Assembly (NCBI RefSeq): GCF_001411475.1
Contig: NZ_LLWH01000013.1
Location: forward strand, 1 to 64,000
DNA: 64,000 nucleotides
Direction of reading: 5' to 3'
DNA from: Pseudomonas endophytica
GTDB lineage: Bacteria; Pseudomonadota; Gammaproteobacteria; Pseudomonadales; Pseudomonadaceae
How positions within the stretch are numbered: the first letter of the stretch is position 1; the number at the start of each line of letters is the position of its first letter. The position numbers and the translations under genes are program-made. Below are positions 28,976-38,305 of this stretch, piece by piece. A model generated the notes under the pieces. That model did no database searches. It worked only from the letters and a program-made list of their open reading frames with translations, and was not told where the DNA came from.

Positions 28976-29869
28976 ATGACCACCTTCCAACGTAAAGGCA
29001 TCATCCTCGCTGGCGGTGCTGGTACACGTTTACATCCCCTGACACTAGGGGTGTCAAAGCAGATGTTGCCGATTTATGACAAGCCCATGATTTTTTATCC
29101 GCTGTCCGTGCTCATGTTGGCAGGCATCCGCGAAATACTAGTCATCTCAACACCTGAAGATCTGCCTAGCTTTAGAAAACTATTAGGTGATGGTAGTCAG
29201 TATGGCATTGAGCTGAGTTATGCGGAGCAACCGACTCCAGGCGGCTTGGCACAAGCTTTTATTATTGGTGAGACATTCATTGGCAATAATCCCGTCTGCA
29301 TGATTCTTGGCGATAATATTTTTTATGGGCATTACTTCTCAGAGAACTTGAGAGTTGCAATGTCGAAAACCTCGGGTGCGACAATTTTTGGCTATCACGT
29401 TTCAGATCCTGAACGCTTTGGGGTAGTTGAATTTGACGAAGCGGGACGAGCTATCAGTATTGAAGAAAAGCCAGAAAAGCCGAAATCAAATTATGTGGTT
29501 GCCGGTCTGTACTTTTATGACAATCAGGTAGTCGATATCGCTAAAAGTATCCAGCCCTCATTGCGAGGCGAACTTGAGATAACGGATATTAATTGCTTTT
29601 ACCTAAAGCACAATAAGTTATCGGTAGAAATCTTAGGTCGCGGCTTTGCATGGTTGGATACGGGTACGCATGAGTCATTGCTTGAAGCCAGCTGTTTTGT
29701 TCGTACAATAGAGCAGCGACAGGGTTTGAAGGTTGCTTGCCTAGAAGAGATAGCATTTAATTTTGGTTGGATAACGCCTGAACAATTAATGCGCCAAGCA
29801 GAAAAATATCATAGAACAGGTTACGGCCGTTATCTTTTGGAACTGTTATCTGAAAGGCATACGCCATGA
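28976..29869 (+). CDS. rmlA: Glucose-1-phosphate thymidylyltransferase
   Basis: RmlA makes dTDP-glucose from glucose 1-phosphate and dTTP, the first step to dTDP-rhamnose and other dTDP-sugars. The 297-residue protein has the nucleotide-binding motif [27 protein letters not shown] (start and end shown; near residue 10-37) and the metal/sugar segment GDNIFYG near residue 110. Length matches the family. The stop overlaps the rmlC start (ATGA), so the two are translationally coupled. It is the first gene after the ops element. rmlB and rmlD are not in this window. Confidence 0.95.
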   Translation: MTTFQRKGIILAGGAGTRLHPLTLGVSKQMLPIYDKPMIFYPLSVLMLAGIREILVISTPEDLPSFRKLLGDGSQYGIELSYAEQPTPGGLAQAFIIGETFIGNNPVCMILGDNIFYGHYFSENLRVAMSKTSGATIFGYHVSDPERFGVVEFDEAGRAISIEEKPEKPKSNYVVAGLYFYDNQVVDIAKSIQPSLRGELEITDINCFYLKHNKLSVEILGRGFAWLDTGTHESLLEASCFVRTIEQRQGLKVACLEEIAFNFGWITPEQLMRQAEKYHRTGYGRYLLELLSERHTP

Positions 29870-30423
29870 AGTTTTCAAGTACGCCAATTTCTGGGTTGGT
29901 CGTCATTGAGCCCGAAGTGTTCCACGATGAACGTGGTTGGTTCATGGAGAGTTTTAATCTTCAGCGCTTTCGAAATGGATTACAGTCATTGAGTGTTGTG
30001 CCACCTGACTATTTTGTTCAGGATAATATTTCTAGCTCTAAAAAGGGTGTGCTCAGAGGGTTGCATTATCAATTAAAACCTTTTGAACAAGGGAAGCTAG
30101 TCAGTGTACTACAGGGCGCAGTCTATGATGTAGCCGTGGATTTGCGCACAGAGTCGTCCACTTATGGTGAGTGGTTTGCACTCGAATTAAATGACAGTAA
30201 TAAGAAAATGCTGTGGATCCCTGGTGGGTTTGCTCATGGGTTTTTAGCATTGGAAGATGATACTCGAGTAAGTTATAAGGTGACACACTTTTATGATAAG
30301 GACTCAGAGCGTAGTGTGTTGTGGAGCGACAAAAAATTAAATATTGAATGGCCTGAAATGAGTAATTACTTTTTAAGTGAAAAAGACAGGGCGGCATCTG
30401 TATTGGATCAACTCCCTGAATAA
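29866..30423 (+). CDS. rmlC: dTDP-4-dehydrorhamnose 3,5-epimerase
   Basis: RmlC epimerises dTDP-4-keto-6-deoxyglucose at C3 and C5 on the way to dTDP-L-rhamnose. The 185-residue cupin has the motifs [18 protein letters not shown] with the catalytic His near residue 65, [18 protein letters not shown], and [13 protein letters not shown] near residue 120. Length fits the family. It overlaps rmlA and is followed by a 69-base gap before the wzy-like gene. The missing rmlB/rmlD partners must be elsewhere in the genome if dTDP-rhamnose is made. Confidence 0.94.
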   Translation: MKFSSTPISGLVVIEPEVFHDERGWFMESFNLQRFRNGLQSLSVVPPDYFVQDNISSSKKGVLRGLHYQLKPFEQGKLVSVLQGAVYDVAVDLRTESSTYGEWFALELNDSNKKMLWIPGGFAHGFLALEDDTRVSYKVTHFYDKDSERSVLWSDKKLNIEWPEMSNYFLSEKDRAASVLDQLPE

Positions 30424-30492
30424 AGATGTTGTGGGGGGCTAGACACGCTACGTATAAAGTGTTCACTGGAAAGTTAGATCGGAGTAGCGAAG

Positions 30493-31722
30493 TTGAAGAG
30501 TCACAAGGTTTCAGTGTGCGTTATTTTGTGTGCATGCCTATTGATAGTGCTTGGTGATGTGAGATTCATTATTGGTTCTACAGGTTATTGGATTGTCTGG
30601 GGGGCTGTGATATTTACGGGTTTGTTTTTTTCTTCATGTGTAATCAGTCGAAATATTAGTGTAGATTTATTTGTATATTTAACTGGTTTTTTGTTGGTTT
30701 TTTTATCGTTTATGTTAAGCGGTTTTGCTAATCAGGATGTGTACACAATTTATCAGGGGTTTAAAATATTCTTTATCGCCTTAGCCTTTTTTTGTATTTA
30801 TTTGAATGTTCGTGACTTGAGTGAGGCAAGTGTTTATAAGATAAGTGTATTATGCATTGCGGTTGGGCTGGTTTTGTTTTTAATGTCAAAATACGCGCTG
30901 CGTGACTTGTATGTAGAGTTAGGTGATGGGCGGCAAGGTAGCCAATTTGCTTATCCAGGAGTACTTTGGAAAACCCCCGTATTTTTTATAGGGTTTGTGG
31001 TAGCGGGCATGGTATTTGGTGCTAGAAACAAAGTGGTCTCTCTGTTCGCTTTAGTCGGTGGTCTGTTTTTGTTGAAAGCAGATTCAAGTAGGACGGGTTT
31101 TATAATTTTAGCAATGGTAGTTTTACTGTTTGCTGTTCTATGTGCTTACCTAAGACCTAAAACAGCAATTATTTGTTCATTATTATTCTCATTGATCGGT
31201 ATGGGGGCATTAATACTTTACAGTGGCGGATTTGTATTTTTCAGTCATTCAGAAGAGCCACTTGTATTAAACCGACTCGCTGCCGGAGATCCAATACGCA
31301 GTCAAATGCTCGCAGATGGTCTTTTGCATGTAAAACAGTGTTTTCCTCTAGGGTGTGGTTTTGGTACCGCGACCAGTGTGGTGGATGGTGCGGATATGGT
31401 GGTACACAATGCTTACCTCTCTTCGCTGGGTGATATTGGTATGTTAGGCTTTGTCGGGATAACAGTGCTTATCATATCGCCTATTTGTTTTTTTATTGCG
31501 AGACTCACTTCAGCTAGTTCTAGGGGCATCAGATCGACCTTGAATATTGCCTATTCGATTGCTGCATTTGGGGGCGTGCTAGGATTTGCACTTCTTTTAA
31601 TGTTGCATCCTTTCAGTACTGAACTCTCTGAATGGGGGATTTGGATTCTGATGGTGTCTTTATTGTCTACCTTTTCTCAGCGAATAACTGCAGTAACAGA
31701 TGATGAAAAGGTCGCTATATAA
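30493..31722 (+). CDS. wzy: O-antigen polymerase / ligase family membrane protein (Wzy-like)
   Basis: The 409-residue protein is almost wholly hydrophobic, with about ten predicted membrane helices. It has the O-antigen ligase/polymerase-type features SSRTGFIILAM near residue 195 and a periplasmic loop ending VVHNAYLSSLGDIGMLG near residue 305. Its place before a flippase and glycosyltransferases favours the Wzy role, which polymerises repeat units on undecaprenyl diphosphate; a WaaL-type ligase cannot be excluded from sequence alone. The start is TTG at 30493 with GGAG 8 bases upstream. Base composition is clearly more AT-rich than the housekeeping genes. Confidence 0.78.
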   Translation: MKSHKVSVCVILCACLLIVLGDVRFIIGSTGYWIVWGAVIFTGLFFSSCVISRNISVDLFVYLTGFLLVFLSFMLSGFANQDVYTIYQGFKIFFIALAFFCIYLNVRDLSEASVYKISVLCIAVGLVLFLMSKYALRDLYVELGDGRQGSQFAYPGVLWKTPVFFIGFVVAGMVFGARNKVVSLFALVGGLFLLKADSSRTGFIILAMVVLLFAVLCAYLRPKTAIICSLLFSLIGMGALILYSGGFVFFSHSEEPLVLNRLAAGDPIRSQMLADGLLHVKQCFPLGCGFGTATSVVDGADMVVHNAYLSSLGDIGMLGFVGITVLIISPICFFIARLTSASSRGIRSTLNIAYSIAAFGGVLGFALLLMLHPFSTELSEWGIWILMVSLLSTFSQRITAVTDDEKVAI

Positions 31723-31723
31723 G

Positions 31724-32959
31724 ATGATTTTGCAATTTAAAAATGTGAGCTTATTGTTCGTGGCTCAGTTAGTTAGCTATTTGATTCCAATCTTGGAAGT
31801 GCCAATTTTGGCCAGAGCCTTAGGTGTGGATGAATATGGTCATATATTACTTATTCAAACGACAGCGCTATTATGTTCGCTTGTGGTTGAGTATGGTTAC
31901 TCTTTGAGTGGCTCACGGCAAGTAGCGCTAAGTGCGGGTGAAAGGCCATTGCTGTCGAAGATTTATAATGAGGTTATGTCAGCAAAAATAGTGTTGACAT
32001 TAGCTGTGGTAATTGTATCGCTGTTCGTTTTTTATATCTTTAAGATTGATGTTAATCCTCTAACGGCTATATGGGGGTATCTTTATTTCTTTGCCTTTGG
32101 TTTTAGTACTATTTGGCTATTTCAGGGGCTGGAAAGAATAACCTTCCCAGTTGTATTTGAAGTGTGCCTGAGGTTTGTTGGGTTGCTGGTGTTGTATTTA
32201 TTTATCAGTCAGCCTGAAGATGCTTCGAAAGCACTGATGATTATGTCATCGTTTGCGTTACTCAACACGGTGGTGGGTTTTTACCTTGTTTATAGAGTTC
32301 TTGGTAGATTTTCATTTAGTTTAAAAGGTGGGGTGACTCAAATAAAAAATGGTTTTCATAGTTTCTTATACAAGAGTTCTAATAACATTATGATGAGTGC
32401 TGGGCCGGCTTTAGTCGGTGTTATGTGCGGTCAGGCCGCTGTAGCAAAATTTGCACCGGCTGAAAAAATAATAAAGGCTTCAGTGGGTTTGGTTGGGCCA
32501 GTTCTGATCGGTATTTATCCTTATTTAAGTCGCAAGTTATTAAAAAGCACCTCTATTAATTTAAAACTATCAAGCTTTATCGTGGGGGGGTTGTTCCTTG
32601 CAGGCGTTCTAGGCGCAGGAGTTATTTTTGCGTTGGGCGAATTTCTAATAAGTATCATGCTAGGGCCAGGCTTCGAGGAAGCTATCGTGATCCTGCGTAT
32701 TTTTGTCTTCATCATTCCTTTCAGGATGATGAATCAAGCGATTGGGTTGACGATATTTATGCCTTTAGGGAAAGATCGTATACTCAGTTTTCTATTAATA
32801 ATTTTTTCAACGCTGTCACTGATTTTAGCTGCGGTGCTTTCGTACGCGTTTCAATTAAAAGGCATTGTATATGGGTTCGTGCTGTCTGAAATTGTTTTTT
32901 CAGTAGCGTTAATCTTATGTTCGATGAAAATCAAGCAGGTAGAGAACAGCGTATGCTGA
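31724..32959 (+). CDS. wzx: Oligosaccharide flippase (Wzx-like)
   Basis: Wzx flippases move undecaprenyl-linked O-units across the inner membrane. The protein, 411 residues from 31724, has about twelve hydrophobic helices and begins MILQFKNVSLLFVAQLVSYL, followed by ILEVPILARALGVDEYG, which is the usual MOP-superfamily N-terminus. The start is uncertain: ATG at 31700 or 31703 would overlap wzy by about 20 bases, while 31724 begins just after the wzy stop and has AAAAGG 12 bases upstream. It overlaps the next gene by 7 bases. Substrate is inferred from context. Confidence 0.85.
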   Translation: MILQFKNVSLLFVAQLVSYLIPILEVPILARALGVDEYGHILLIQTTALLCSLVVEYGYSLSGSRQVALSAGERPLLSKIYNEVMSAKIVLTLAVVIVSLFVFYIFKIDVNPLTAIWGYLYFFAFGFSTIWLFQGLERITFPVVFEVCLRFVGLLVLYLFISQPEDASKALMIMSSFALLNTVVGFYLVYRVLGRFSFSLKGGVTQIKNGFHSFLYKSSNNIMMSAGPALVGVMCGQAAVAKFAPAEKIIKASVGLVGPVLIGIYPYLSRKLLKSTSINLKLSSFIVGGLFLAGVLGAGVIFALGEFLISIMLGPGFEEAIVILRIFVFIIPFRMMNQAIGLTIFMPLGKDRILSFLLIIFSTLSLILAAVLSYAFQLKGIVYGFVLSEIVFSVALILCSMKIKQVENSVC

Positions 32960-33747
32960 CAATTATCACCGCTACTTACAATAGAGCCTACACACTTCCA
33001 AGGTTGTTCGAGAGCCTATTAAAGCAAAATGAAATTAATTTCGAGTGGGTTGTAGTAGATGATGGTAGTAATGATGAAACAGATAGATTGTTGAAGGACT
33101 TTCAAAGCAGATCGCCCTTTCCTATGAAAGTCGTGAAGCAAATAAATTCTGGTAAACATGTCGCCATCAACACGGGTGTTAGAGCAAGTAGTCGCGAGTG
33201 GATCTACTTAGTGGATAGCGATGATGCTCTTCCTGTTGATGCAACAGAAGTTTTTGCAGCAACTTTATTTGAATATGACGATAAGCAAACAGTTGGATAT
33301 TGTTTCAGGAAGGAGAAATTCTCCGGCGTTATCGTAGGACGACCTTGCCAAGGGGCATTCACAGATCATGACGTAATGACGCCTACTGAAGCGGGAGGTT
33401 TATATAGAGGCGATTTGGCATATATTTTTAAGCGAGAGGCTTTGATAAAATATCCCTTTCCTGTGTTTGAAGGTGAAAAGTTTGTTCCGGAGCTATTAAT
33501 TTGGAATCGGGTATCAGATGAAGGTGTAATCAAGGTTTTTGGTAATAAAACTCTTTACATTTGCGAATATCTAGAGGATGGATATTCTGCAAATTTTTCA
33601 AGTTGTTTGCGCCGTAATCCACTCGGTTTTGGTTTGTACTACAAGTACCAGATTGCTCGTGAAAAAAAAATACATAGAAAAGTCAAATGCTTGATCAGAT
33701 ATTTACAGTGCCTAGTATTTAGAATGACTAAAGAGCGTGTTTCTTGA
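32953..33747 (+). CDS. Glycosyltransferase family 2
   Basis: The 264-residue protein begins MLTIITATYNRAYTLPRLF, the GT-A fold N-terminus, with VVDDGSNDETDRLL near residue 32 and the metal-binding VDSDDALP near residue 85. This is an inverting GT2 enzyme that should add one sugar to the O-unit on the cytoplasmic face. Donor and acceptor cannot be read from the sequence. The ATG at 32953 lies within the end of wzx (ATGCTGA overlap), so translation is coupled; an in-frame start at 32917 would add 12 residues overlapping wzx further. Confidence 0.85.
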   Translation: MLTIITATYNRAYTLPRLFESLLKQNEINFEWVVVDDGSNDETDRLLKDFQSRSPFPMKVVKQINSGKHVAINTGVRASSREWIYLVDSDDALPVDATEVFAATLFEYDDKQTVGYCFRKEKFSGVIVGRPCQGAFTDHDVMTPTEAGGLYRGDLAYIFKREALIKYPFPVFEGEKFVPELLIWNRVSDEGVIKVFGNKTLYICEYLEDGYSANFSSCLRRNPLGFGLYYKYQIAREKKIHRKVKCLIRYLQCLVFRMTKERVS

Positions 33748-33748
33748 C

Positions 33749-34837
33749 ATGAAAATACTTTACATAATTACAGGCCTCGGCGTTGGTGGGGCTGAGCGAC
33801 AAGTGTTGGACCTAGCGGATCGATTTAGTGATCAGGGGCATTCCGTCGAAATCTGCTACTTAACGGGGCCTGTTTTATTACAGCCGAAAAATAAAAGTGT
33901 TAAATTGATTGGGTTGGAGCTGGGTAAGTCGGTGGTTGGTTTTGTCAAGGGAGTACTGAATCTTAGAGCTATTATTAAAGCTTTTGATCCTGATGTTGTT
34001 CATGCACACATGTTACATGCCAATTTGTTCTCCCGCGTTGTAAGACTTATTTGCCCTATAAAAAGATTAGTTAATACGGCACACAGCACTAATGAAGGTG
34101 GGCGCGTTAGAATGTTGGCATACCGCTTGACCCATCCATTGGTCGATGTGTCTACGAATGTAACGCTTGAAGCAGTCAAGGTTTTTGAACAAAAAAAAGC
34201 TTGTCCCATTGGATCTATGCAAGCCGTATCAAATGGAATCGATACAGAGCTATTTAAGCCTGACTCTTTCGCTCGCAACCTTATCAGAACTTCTGAATGT
34301 ATCAGTGACCATGAAGAGCTTATTGTCGCTGTGGGGCGTTTAGTTGATGCGAAAGACTATAGGAATTTATTGAATGCCTTTAATAATCTTTCGAAGAAAC
34401 GGCCAAATATTAAGTTGTGGATAGTGGGTGATGGGCCTGAAAGAAAACAGTTGGACGATTTAGTAAGTCACTTAGGCATTGATCATCTTGTAAAATTTTT
34501 AGGCGTAAGGTCTGACGTCTCGCGTGTTTATAATGCCGCGGACCTATATGTTCTTTCTTCAGCCTGGGAAGGATTTGGGTTAGTAGTCGCCGAAGCCATG
34601 GCCTCAGAATGTGTTGTTGTAGTGACGGATTGTGGTGGAGTGAAAGAGGTCGTTGGTGATTTTGGATTTGTTGCGCCAGCAAAAAACTCTTCAGCTTTAT
34701 TTAATGCGATGAATGATGCATTGAGTCTTTCGACAGAAAGTGCAGAGAAAATGACCAAAGCTGCACGAGATCGAATAGTCAATATTTACTCAATCGACAA
34801 AATAGTTGAGAAGTGGTCTGATATTTATCAAGGTTAG
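33749..34837 (+). CDS. Glycosyltransferase family 4
   Basis: The 362-residue GT-B enzyme begins MKILYIITGLGVGGAERQVL, the typical donor-independent N-terminus, and has the C-terminal nucleotide-sugar motif SSAWEGFGLVVAEAMA (near residue 270) with the E(x7)E pattern expected of retaining GT4 enzymes. The start at 33749 is one base after the previous stop; an in-frame alternative at 33737 adds four residues. The sugar transferred is not known. A 168-base AT-rich gap follows with no gene. Confidence 0.86.
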   Translation: MKILYIITGLGVGGAERQVLDLADRFSDQGHSVEICYLTGPVLLQPKNKSVKLIGLELGKSVVGFVKGVLNLRAIIKAFDPDVVHAHMLHANLFSRVVRLICPIKRLVNTAHSTNEGGRVRMLAYRLTHPLVDVSTNVTLEAVKVFEQKKACPIGSMQAVSNGIDTELFKPDSFARNLIRTSECISDHEELIVAVGRLVDAKDYRNLLNAFNNLSKKRPNIKLWIVGDGPERKQLDDLVSHLGIDHLVKFLGVRSDVSRVYNAADLYVLSSAWEGFGLVVAEAMASECVVVVTDCGGVKEVVGDFGFVAPAKNSSALFNAMNDALSLSTESAEKMTKAARDRIVNIYSIDKIVEKWSDIYQG

Positions 34838-35005
34838 AATAGTCGTGTTTGTTGCTTCGCGTTTAATGCTGGTCAAATACTGGCTATTTAATGAGTTATT
34901 ACGTCCGCCTTGTTTTTTTAGCAATATTTTTAGTGCGGGCTACGTAGTATTAAAAAAGTATTAATTTTAAGTTTATTAATTGTAATTGTTAGTCGAGTAA
35001 TTTGA

Positions 35006-36133
35006 ATGGTTAAAAGTATTGCACTAATTGGTACGCTTGCCTCTTGTGTGCTCGGTTTTCGTAAAGATTTAATCAAAGGACTGGTTTCGAAAGGTGTGAA
35101 AGTCTATGCTTTCGCTCTTGATTATGACGAAGTGAGTAAAAGTGAAGTAAGATTGCTTGGTGCCGAACCCGTCGACTACACTTTTAGCCGCTCCGGTCTG
35201 AATCCTATAGCTGATATTGTTGATACGCTTAAACTTGCGAAGTTAATTAAATCTATTGGGCCTGAATTGGTCTTCTGCTATTTTGCTAAGCCCGTAATTT
35301 TTGGAACTATAGCTGCTAAGATCGCTGGGGTTAGCAGGCGAATTGGTATGCTTGAAGGGCTAGGATATGTTTTTACAGATCAGCCTAGTGGTACTCGATT
35401 TAAAACTAAGTTTCTAAAAGCTGTGCAAGTTATGCTGTATAGAATTGCATTGCCGAGTTTAGAAAGATTGGTATTGCTTAATGAGGATGATCAAAAAGAT
35501 CTTGTTGAAAAATACAAAATATCTGTTAAGAAAGTAAGTATTCTAGGTGGGATCGGATTAGATATTTCTCAATACCATTACTCACGGCCCCCCGTCTCCC
35601 CTATAACATTTATCTTTATAGGGCGTTTGTTGGCCGAAAAAGGTATTCATGAATTTATTGCGGCTGCAAAAAAAGTTAAAGCTGAATGCTTAGATGTAAC
35701 CTTTGTTGTTCTGGGTGGTATTGATCATGATAATCCTGGTGCATTGACTGAGGGTGCTCTTGATGAAGTTATTAATAGTGGCTTGATCACTTATCCTGGG
35801 CATGTTGAGGATGTTGCAGTCTGGCTTAGAAGTTCGAGTGTTTTTGTACTTCCATCCTATAGGGAAGGGATGCCGAGAAGTACTCAGGAAGCTATGGCGA
35901 TTGGGCGCGCAGTCATCACTTCTGATGTGCCTGGATGCCGGGATACTGTTGAAGATGGTGTTAATGGGTTTTTAGTAAAGCCCTGGTCTCCTGATGATAT
36001 TTATTCGAAAATGATGTTTTTTGTAAAAAACAAAGATCAGGTAGTAAATATGGGATTGGCCAGTTATCGAATCGCTGTTAGTTCATATGACGTAAGCTTA
36101 GTTAACGAAAAAATTTATTCATATCTTAAGTGA
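35006..36133 (+). CDS. Glycosyltransferase family 4, PglA/WbpT-type
   Basis: The 375-residue GT-B protein begins MVKSIALIGTLASCVLGFRKDLI and carries the N-terminal segment PELVFCYFAKPVIFGTIAA and the C-terminal PSYREGMPRSTQEAMAIG (near residue 290), with EGMP where other GT4 enzymes have EGFG. Such enzymes act near WbpL in pseudomonad O-antigen loci and often add the second, N-acetylated sugar. It is the gene nearest the epimerase-wbpL-wbpM block, which fits this early role. The assignment of step is inference. Confidence 0.83.
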   Translation: MVKSIALIGTLASCVLGFRKDLIKGLVSKGVKVYAFALDYDEVSKSEVRLLGAEPVDYTFSRSGLNPIADIVDTLKLAKLIKSIGPELVFCYFAKPVIFGTIAAKIAGVSRRIGMLEGLGYVFTDQPSGTRFKTKFLKAVQVMLYRIALPSLERLVLLNEDDQKDLVEKYKISVKKVSILGGIGLDISQYHYSRPPVSPITFIFIGRLLAEKGIHEFIAAAKKVKAECLDVTFVVLGGIDHDNPGALTEGALDEVINSGLITYPGHVEDVAVWLRSSSVFVLPSYREGMPRSTQEAMAIGRAVITSDVPGCRDTVEDGVNGFLVKPWSPDDIYSKMMFFVKNKDQVVNMGLASYRIAVSSYDVSLVNEKIYSYLK

Positions 36134-36187
36134 TTTTCTGGATTTATGTTTGGATTTGAATTTGTGATGCAGGATGAGCGCTTGCCG

Positions 36188-37147
36188 ATGAAAAAAATTT
36201 TTATTACTGGCTCTAATGGGTTTGTAGGTAGTGCAGTGGTCGCACGGTTAGCATCTTCAAAGAACTATAATTTAGAAGTTCCGATGCGCCGGGAGGGCGA
36301 GTATGTTGTTGACGGTGTTGTACCTGTATATGTGGGGGCAGACTATCTCACCAGCGGCGACGTACCTTTAATCGGCGTAGATATCTTGGTGCATTGTGCA
36401 GCTCGAGTTCATATCATGGCTGATACCTCGACGGATCCGTTGAATGAGTTTAGAAAAATAAATGTCGAAGGTACATTAAAGCTTGCTCAACAAGCGGTGA
36501 AGTCGGGTGTAAAACGCTTTATTTTTATCAGCTCAGTTAAGGTTAATGGCGAATCAACAGCGCCAGGAATCCCTTTTTCAGCTCACGATGATCCCGCGCC
36601 TGCTGACGCTTACGGGGTTTCTAAGAAGGAAGCCGAGCAGCAGTTAATCTCATTTGGTCAGCGTACTGGACTCGAAATTGTAATTATCAGGCCTGTGCTT
36701 GTTTATGGACCTGGCGTAAAAGCAAACTTTCATAGTCTAATGAAGTTGCTCAATAAAGGATACCCATTACCATTAGGTGCGATTAATAATAAGCGCAGTC
36801 TAGTGGCTTTGGATAATCTCGTCGATTTGATAGTTACTTGTGTTGAGCATCCCGGGGCTGCGAATCAGACGTTCATGGTTAGTGATGATGATGACATGTC
36901 GACAACTGAGTTACTGGTTCGTATGAGCAAGGCCTTAGGTCGTAAATCATATTTGATACCAATACCTTCTTTGTTGCTGATTAAGGGGGCTGCATTGCTG
37001 GGGCGTGGCGCAATCGCCACACGTTTATGCGGATCTTTGCAAGTTGATATTAGCAAAACAAAGCATATGTTAGGATGGCATCCTCCCTTATCTGTTGAAG
37101 AGGCATTATTAAAGTGTGCTCAGCATTTTCAGGGGCACGCTCAGTAG
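36188..37147 (+). CDS. NAD-dependent epimerase/dehydratase, UDP-4-keto-sugar reductase (WbpV/WbpK-like)
   Basis: The 319-residue SDR-type enzyme begins MKKIFITGSNGFVGSAVVAR, an extended-SDR cofactor loop, with VHCAARVH near residue 73, the catalytic Ser in FISSVKVNG and YGVSKKEAE carrying Tyr and Lys near residue 148. In P. aeruginosa WbpV and WbpK reduce the UDP-4-keto product of WbpM to UDP-QuiNAc or UDP-FucNAc, which WbpL then uses. The gene lies directly before wbpL and near wbpM, as expected. Which of the two sugars is made cannot be decided here. An ATG at 36146 or 36167 would add up to 14 residues. Confidence 0.83.
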   Translation: MKKIFITGSNGFVGSAVVARLASSKNYNLEVPMRREGEYVVDGVVPVYVGADYLTSGDVPLIGVDILVHCAARVHIMADTSTDPLNEFRKINVEGTLKLAQQAVKSGVKRFIFISSVKVNGESTAPGIPFSAHDDPAPADAYGVSKKEAEQQLISFGQRTGLEIVIIRPVLVYGPGVKANFHSLMKLLNKGYPLPLGAINNKRSLVALDNLVDLIVTCVEHPGAANQTFMVSDDDDMSTTELLVRMSKALGRKSYLIPIPSLLLIKGAALLGRGAIATRLCGSLQVDISKTKHMLGWHPPLSVEEALLKCAQHFQGHAQ

Positions 37148-37187
37148 ATATGAATAAGTAGCCAGTATGAGTTTAATGGGATTTTTG

Positions 37188-38219
37188 ATGAATTATTTAA
37201 TATTGCTTGCTCCTGCTGCCGCGATCTTGGCACTTCTACTGACTGGGTTATTGCGCAGGTATGCCATAGCGCGAAGTATAATTGACGTGCCCACTGAGCG
37301 AAGCTCTCACTCTGTGCCAACGCCGCGAGGTGGGGGGGTGGGAATTGTTTTATCTTTTTTGGTAATGTTACCGTTATTGTCAATGTGGGACATTATTTCA
37401 AACAATATCTTATGGGGTTTCTTTGGCGCTGGTTCATTAGTAGCGTTAATAGGTTTTCTTGATGATCATGGCCATATCGCTGCTCGGTGGAGGCTACTTG
37501 GACACTTCAGTGCAGCAGCATGGATTCTTTATTGGTTCGGTGGATTTCCAAGTATAAATATTTTTGGTATGACTATTTATTTATCATGGCTTGGACATTT
37601 GCTCGCGGCTTTTTTTCTTGTGTGGATGCTTAATCTTTATAATTTTATGGACGGTATTGATGGTCTTGCTAGTGTTGAGGCAGTCAGTTCCTGTTTAAGT
37701 GCCAGTTTTATATATTGGCTGGTTGGCTATTCGGATCTAGCAGGGATGCCAGTAATATTGAGTATGTCTGTCTTAGGTTTCCTTTTTTGGAATTTTCCCC
37801 CAGCTCGGATCTTTATGGGGGATGCGGGGAGCGGTTTTTTAGGCATCATTTTAGCTGGTTTCTCAATACAAGCAGCTTGGCACGACACTAATCTGCTATG
37901 GATATGGCTGATCTTACTAGGCGTATTCATAGTCGACGCGACCCTCACTCTGTTTAGGCGTTTTATCAGCGGTTGCAAAGTTTATGAAGCTCACCGTAGT
38001 CATGCATATCAATTCGCTTCTCGAAAAGTTGGTAGCCACTTACCTGTGACATTTTCCATTTTAGCTATCAATATCTTTTGGTTATTACCTATCGCGCTAT
38101 GTGTGGCCTTGCTTGGCTTGAATGGATTGATTGGACTGCTAGTTGCTTACGTGCCGCTTGTTTTTTTAGCCTTTAAATATCATGCAGGAGAATCCGAGCT
38201 GTCAGCCAGTTCGCGATAG
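37188..38219 (+). CDS. wbpL: Initiating glycosyl-1-phosphate transferase WbpL
   Basis: WbpL transfers a HexNAc 1-phosphate (FucNAc or QuiNAc) to undecaprenyl phosphate to start O-antigen units. The 343-residue MraY/WecA-like protein has about ten membrane helices, IIDVPTERSSHSVPTPRGGG near residue 30, NLYNFMDGIDG near residue 145 with the catalytic Asp residues, and FMGDAGSGFLG near residue 203, and EAHRSHAYQ near residue 265. The start at 37188 has GGGA 6 bases upstream; 37167 is an in-frame alternative. It is preceded by the reductase and followed by wbpM. Confidence 0.9.
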   Translation: MNYLILLAPAAAILALLLTGLLRRYAIARSIIDVPTERSSHSVPTPRGGGVGIVLSFLVMLPLLSMWDIISNNILWGFFGAGSLVALIGFLDDHGHIAARWRLLGHFSAAAWILYWFGGFPSINIFGMTIYLSWLGHLLAAFFLVWMLNLYNFMDGIDGLASVEAVSSCLSASFIYWLVGYSDLAGMPVILSMSVLGFLFWNFPPARIFMGDAGSGFLGIILAGFSIQAAWHDTNLLWIWLILLGVFIVDATLTLFRRFISGCKVYEAHRSHAYQFASRKVGSHLPVTFSILAINIFWLLPIALCVALLGLNGLIGLLVAYVPLVFLAFKYHAGESELSASSR

Positions 38220-38305
38220 GGTGACAATTAAACTTATGATTAAACTTTTAGGCGGTTTTTTCTTGTTTGCTGTTTTTCATAGTTATAGAAAGGGTGGCAA
38301 AATTT

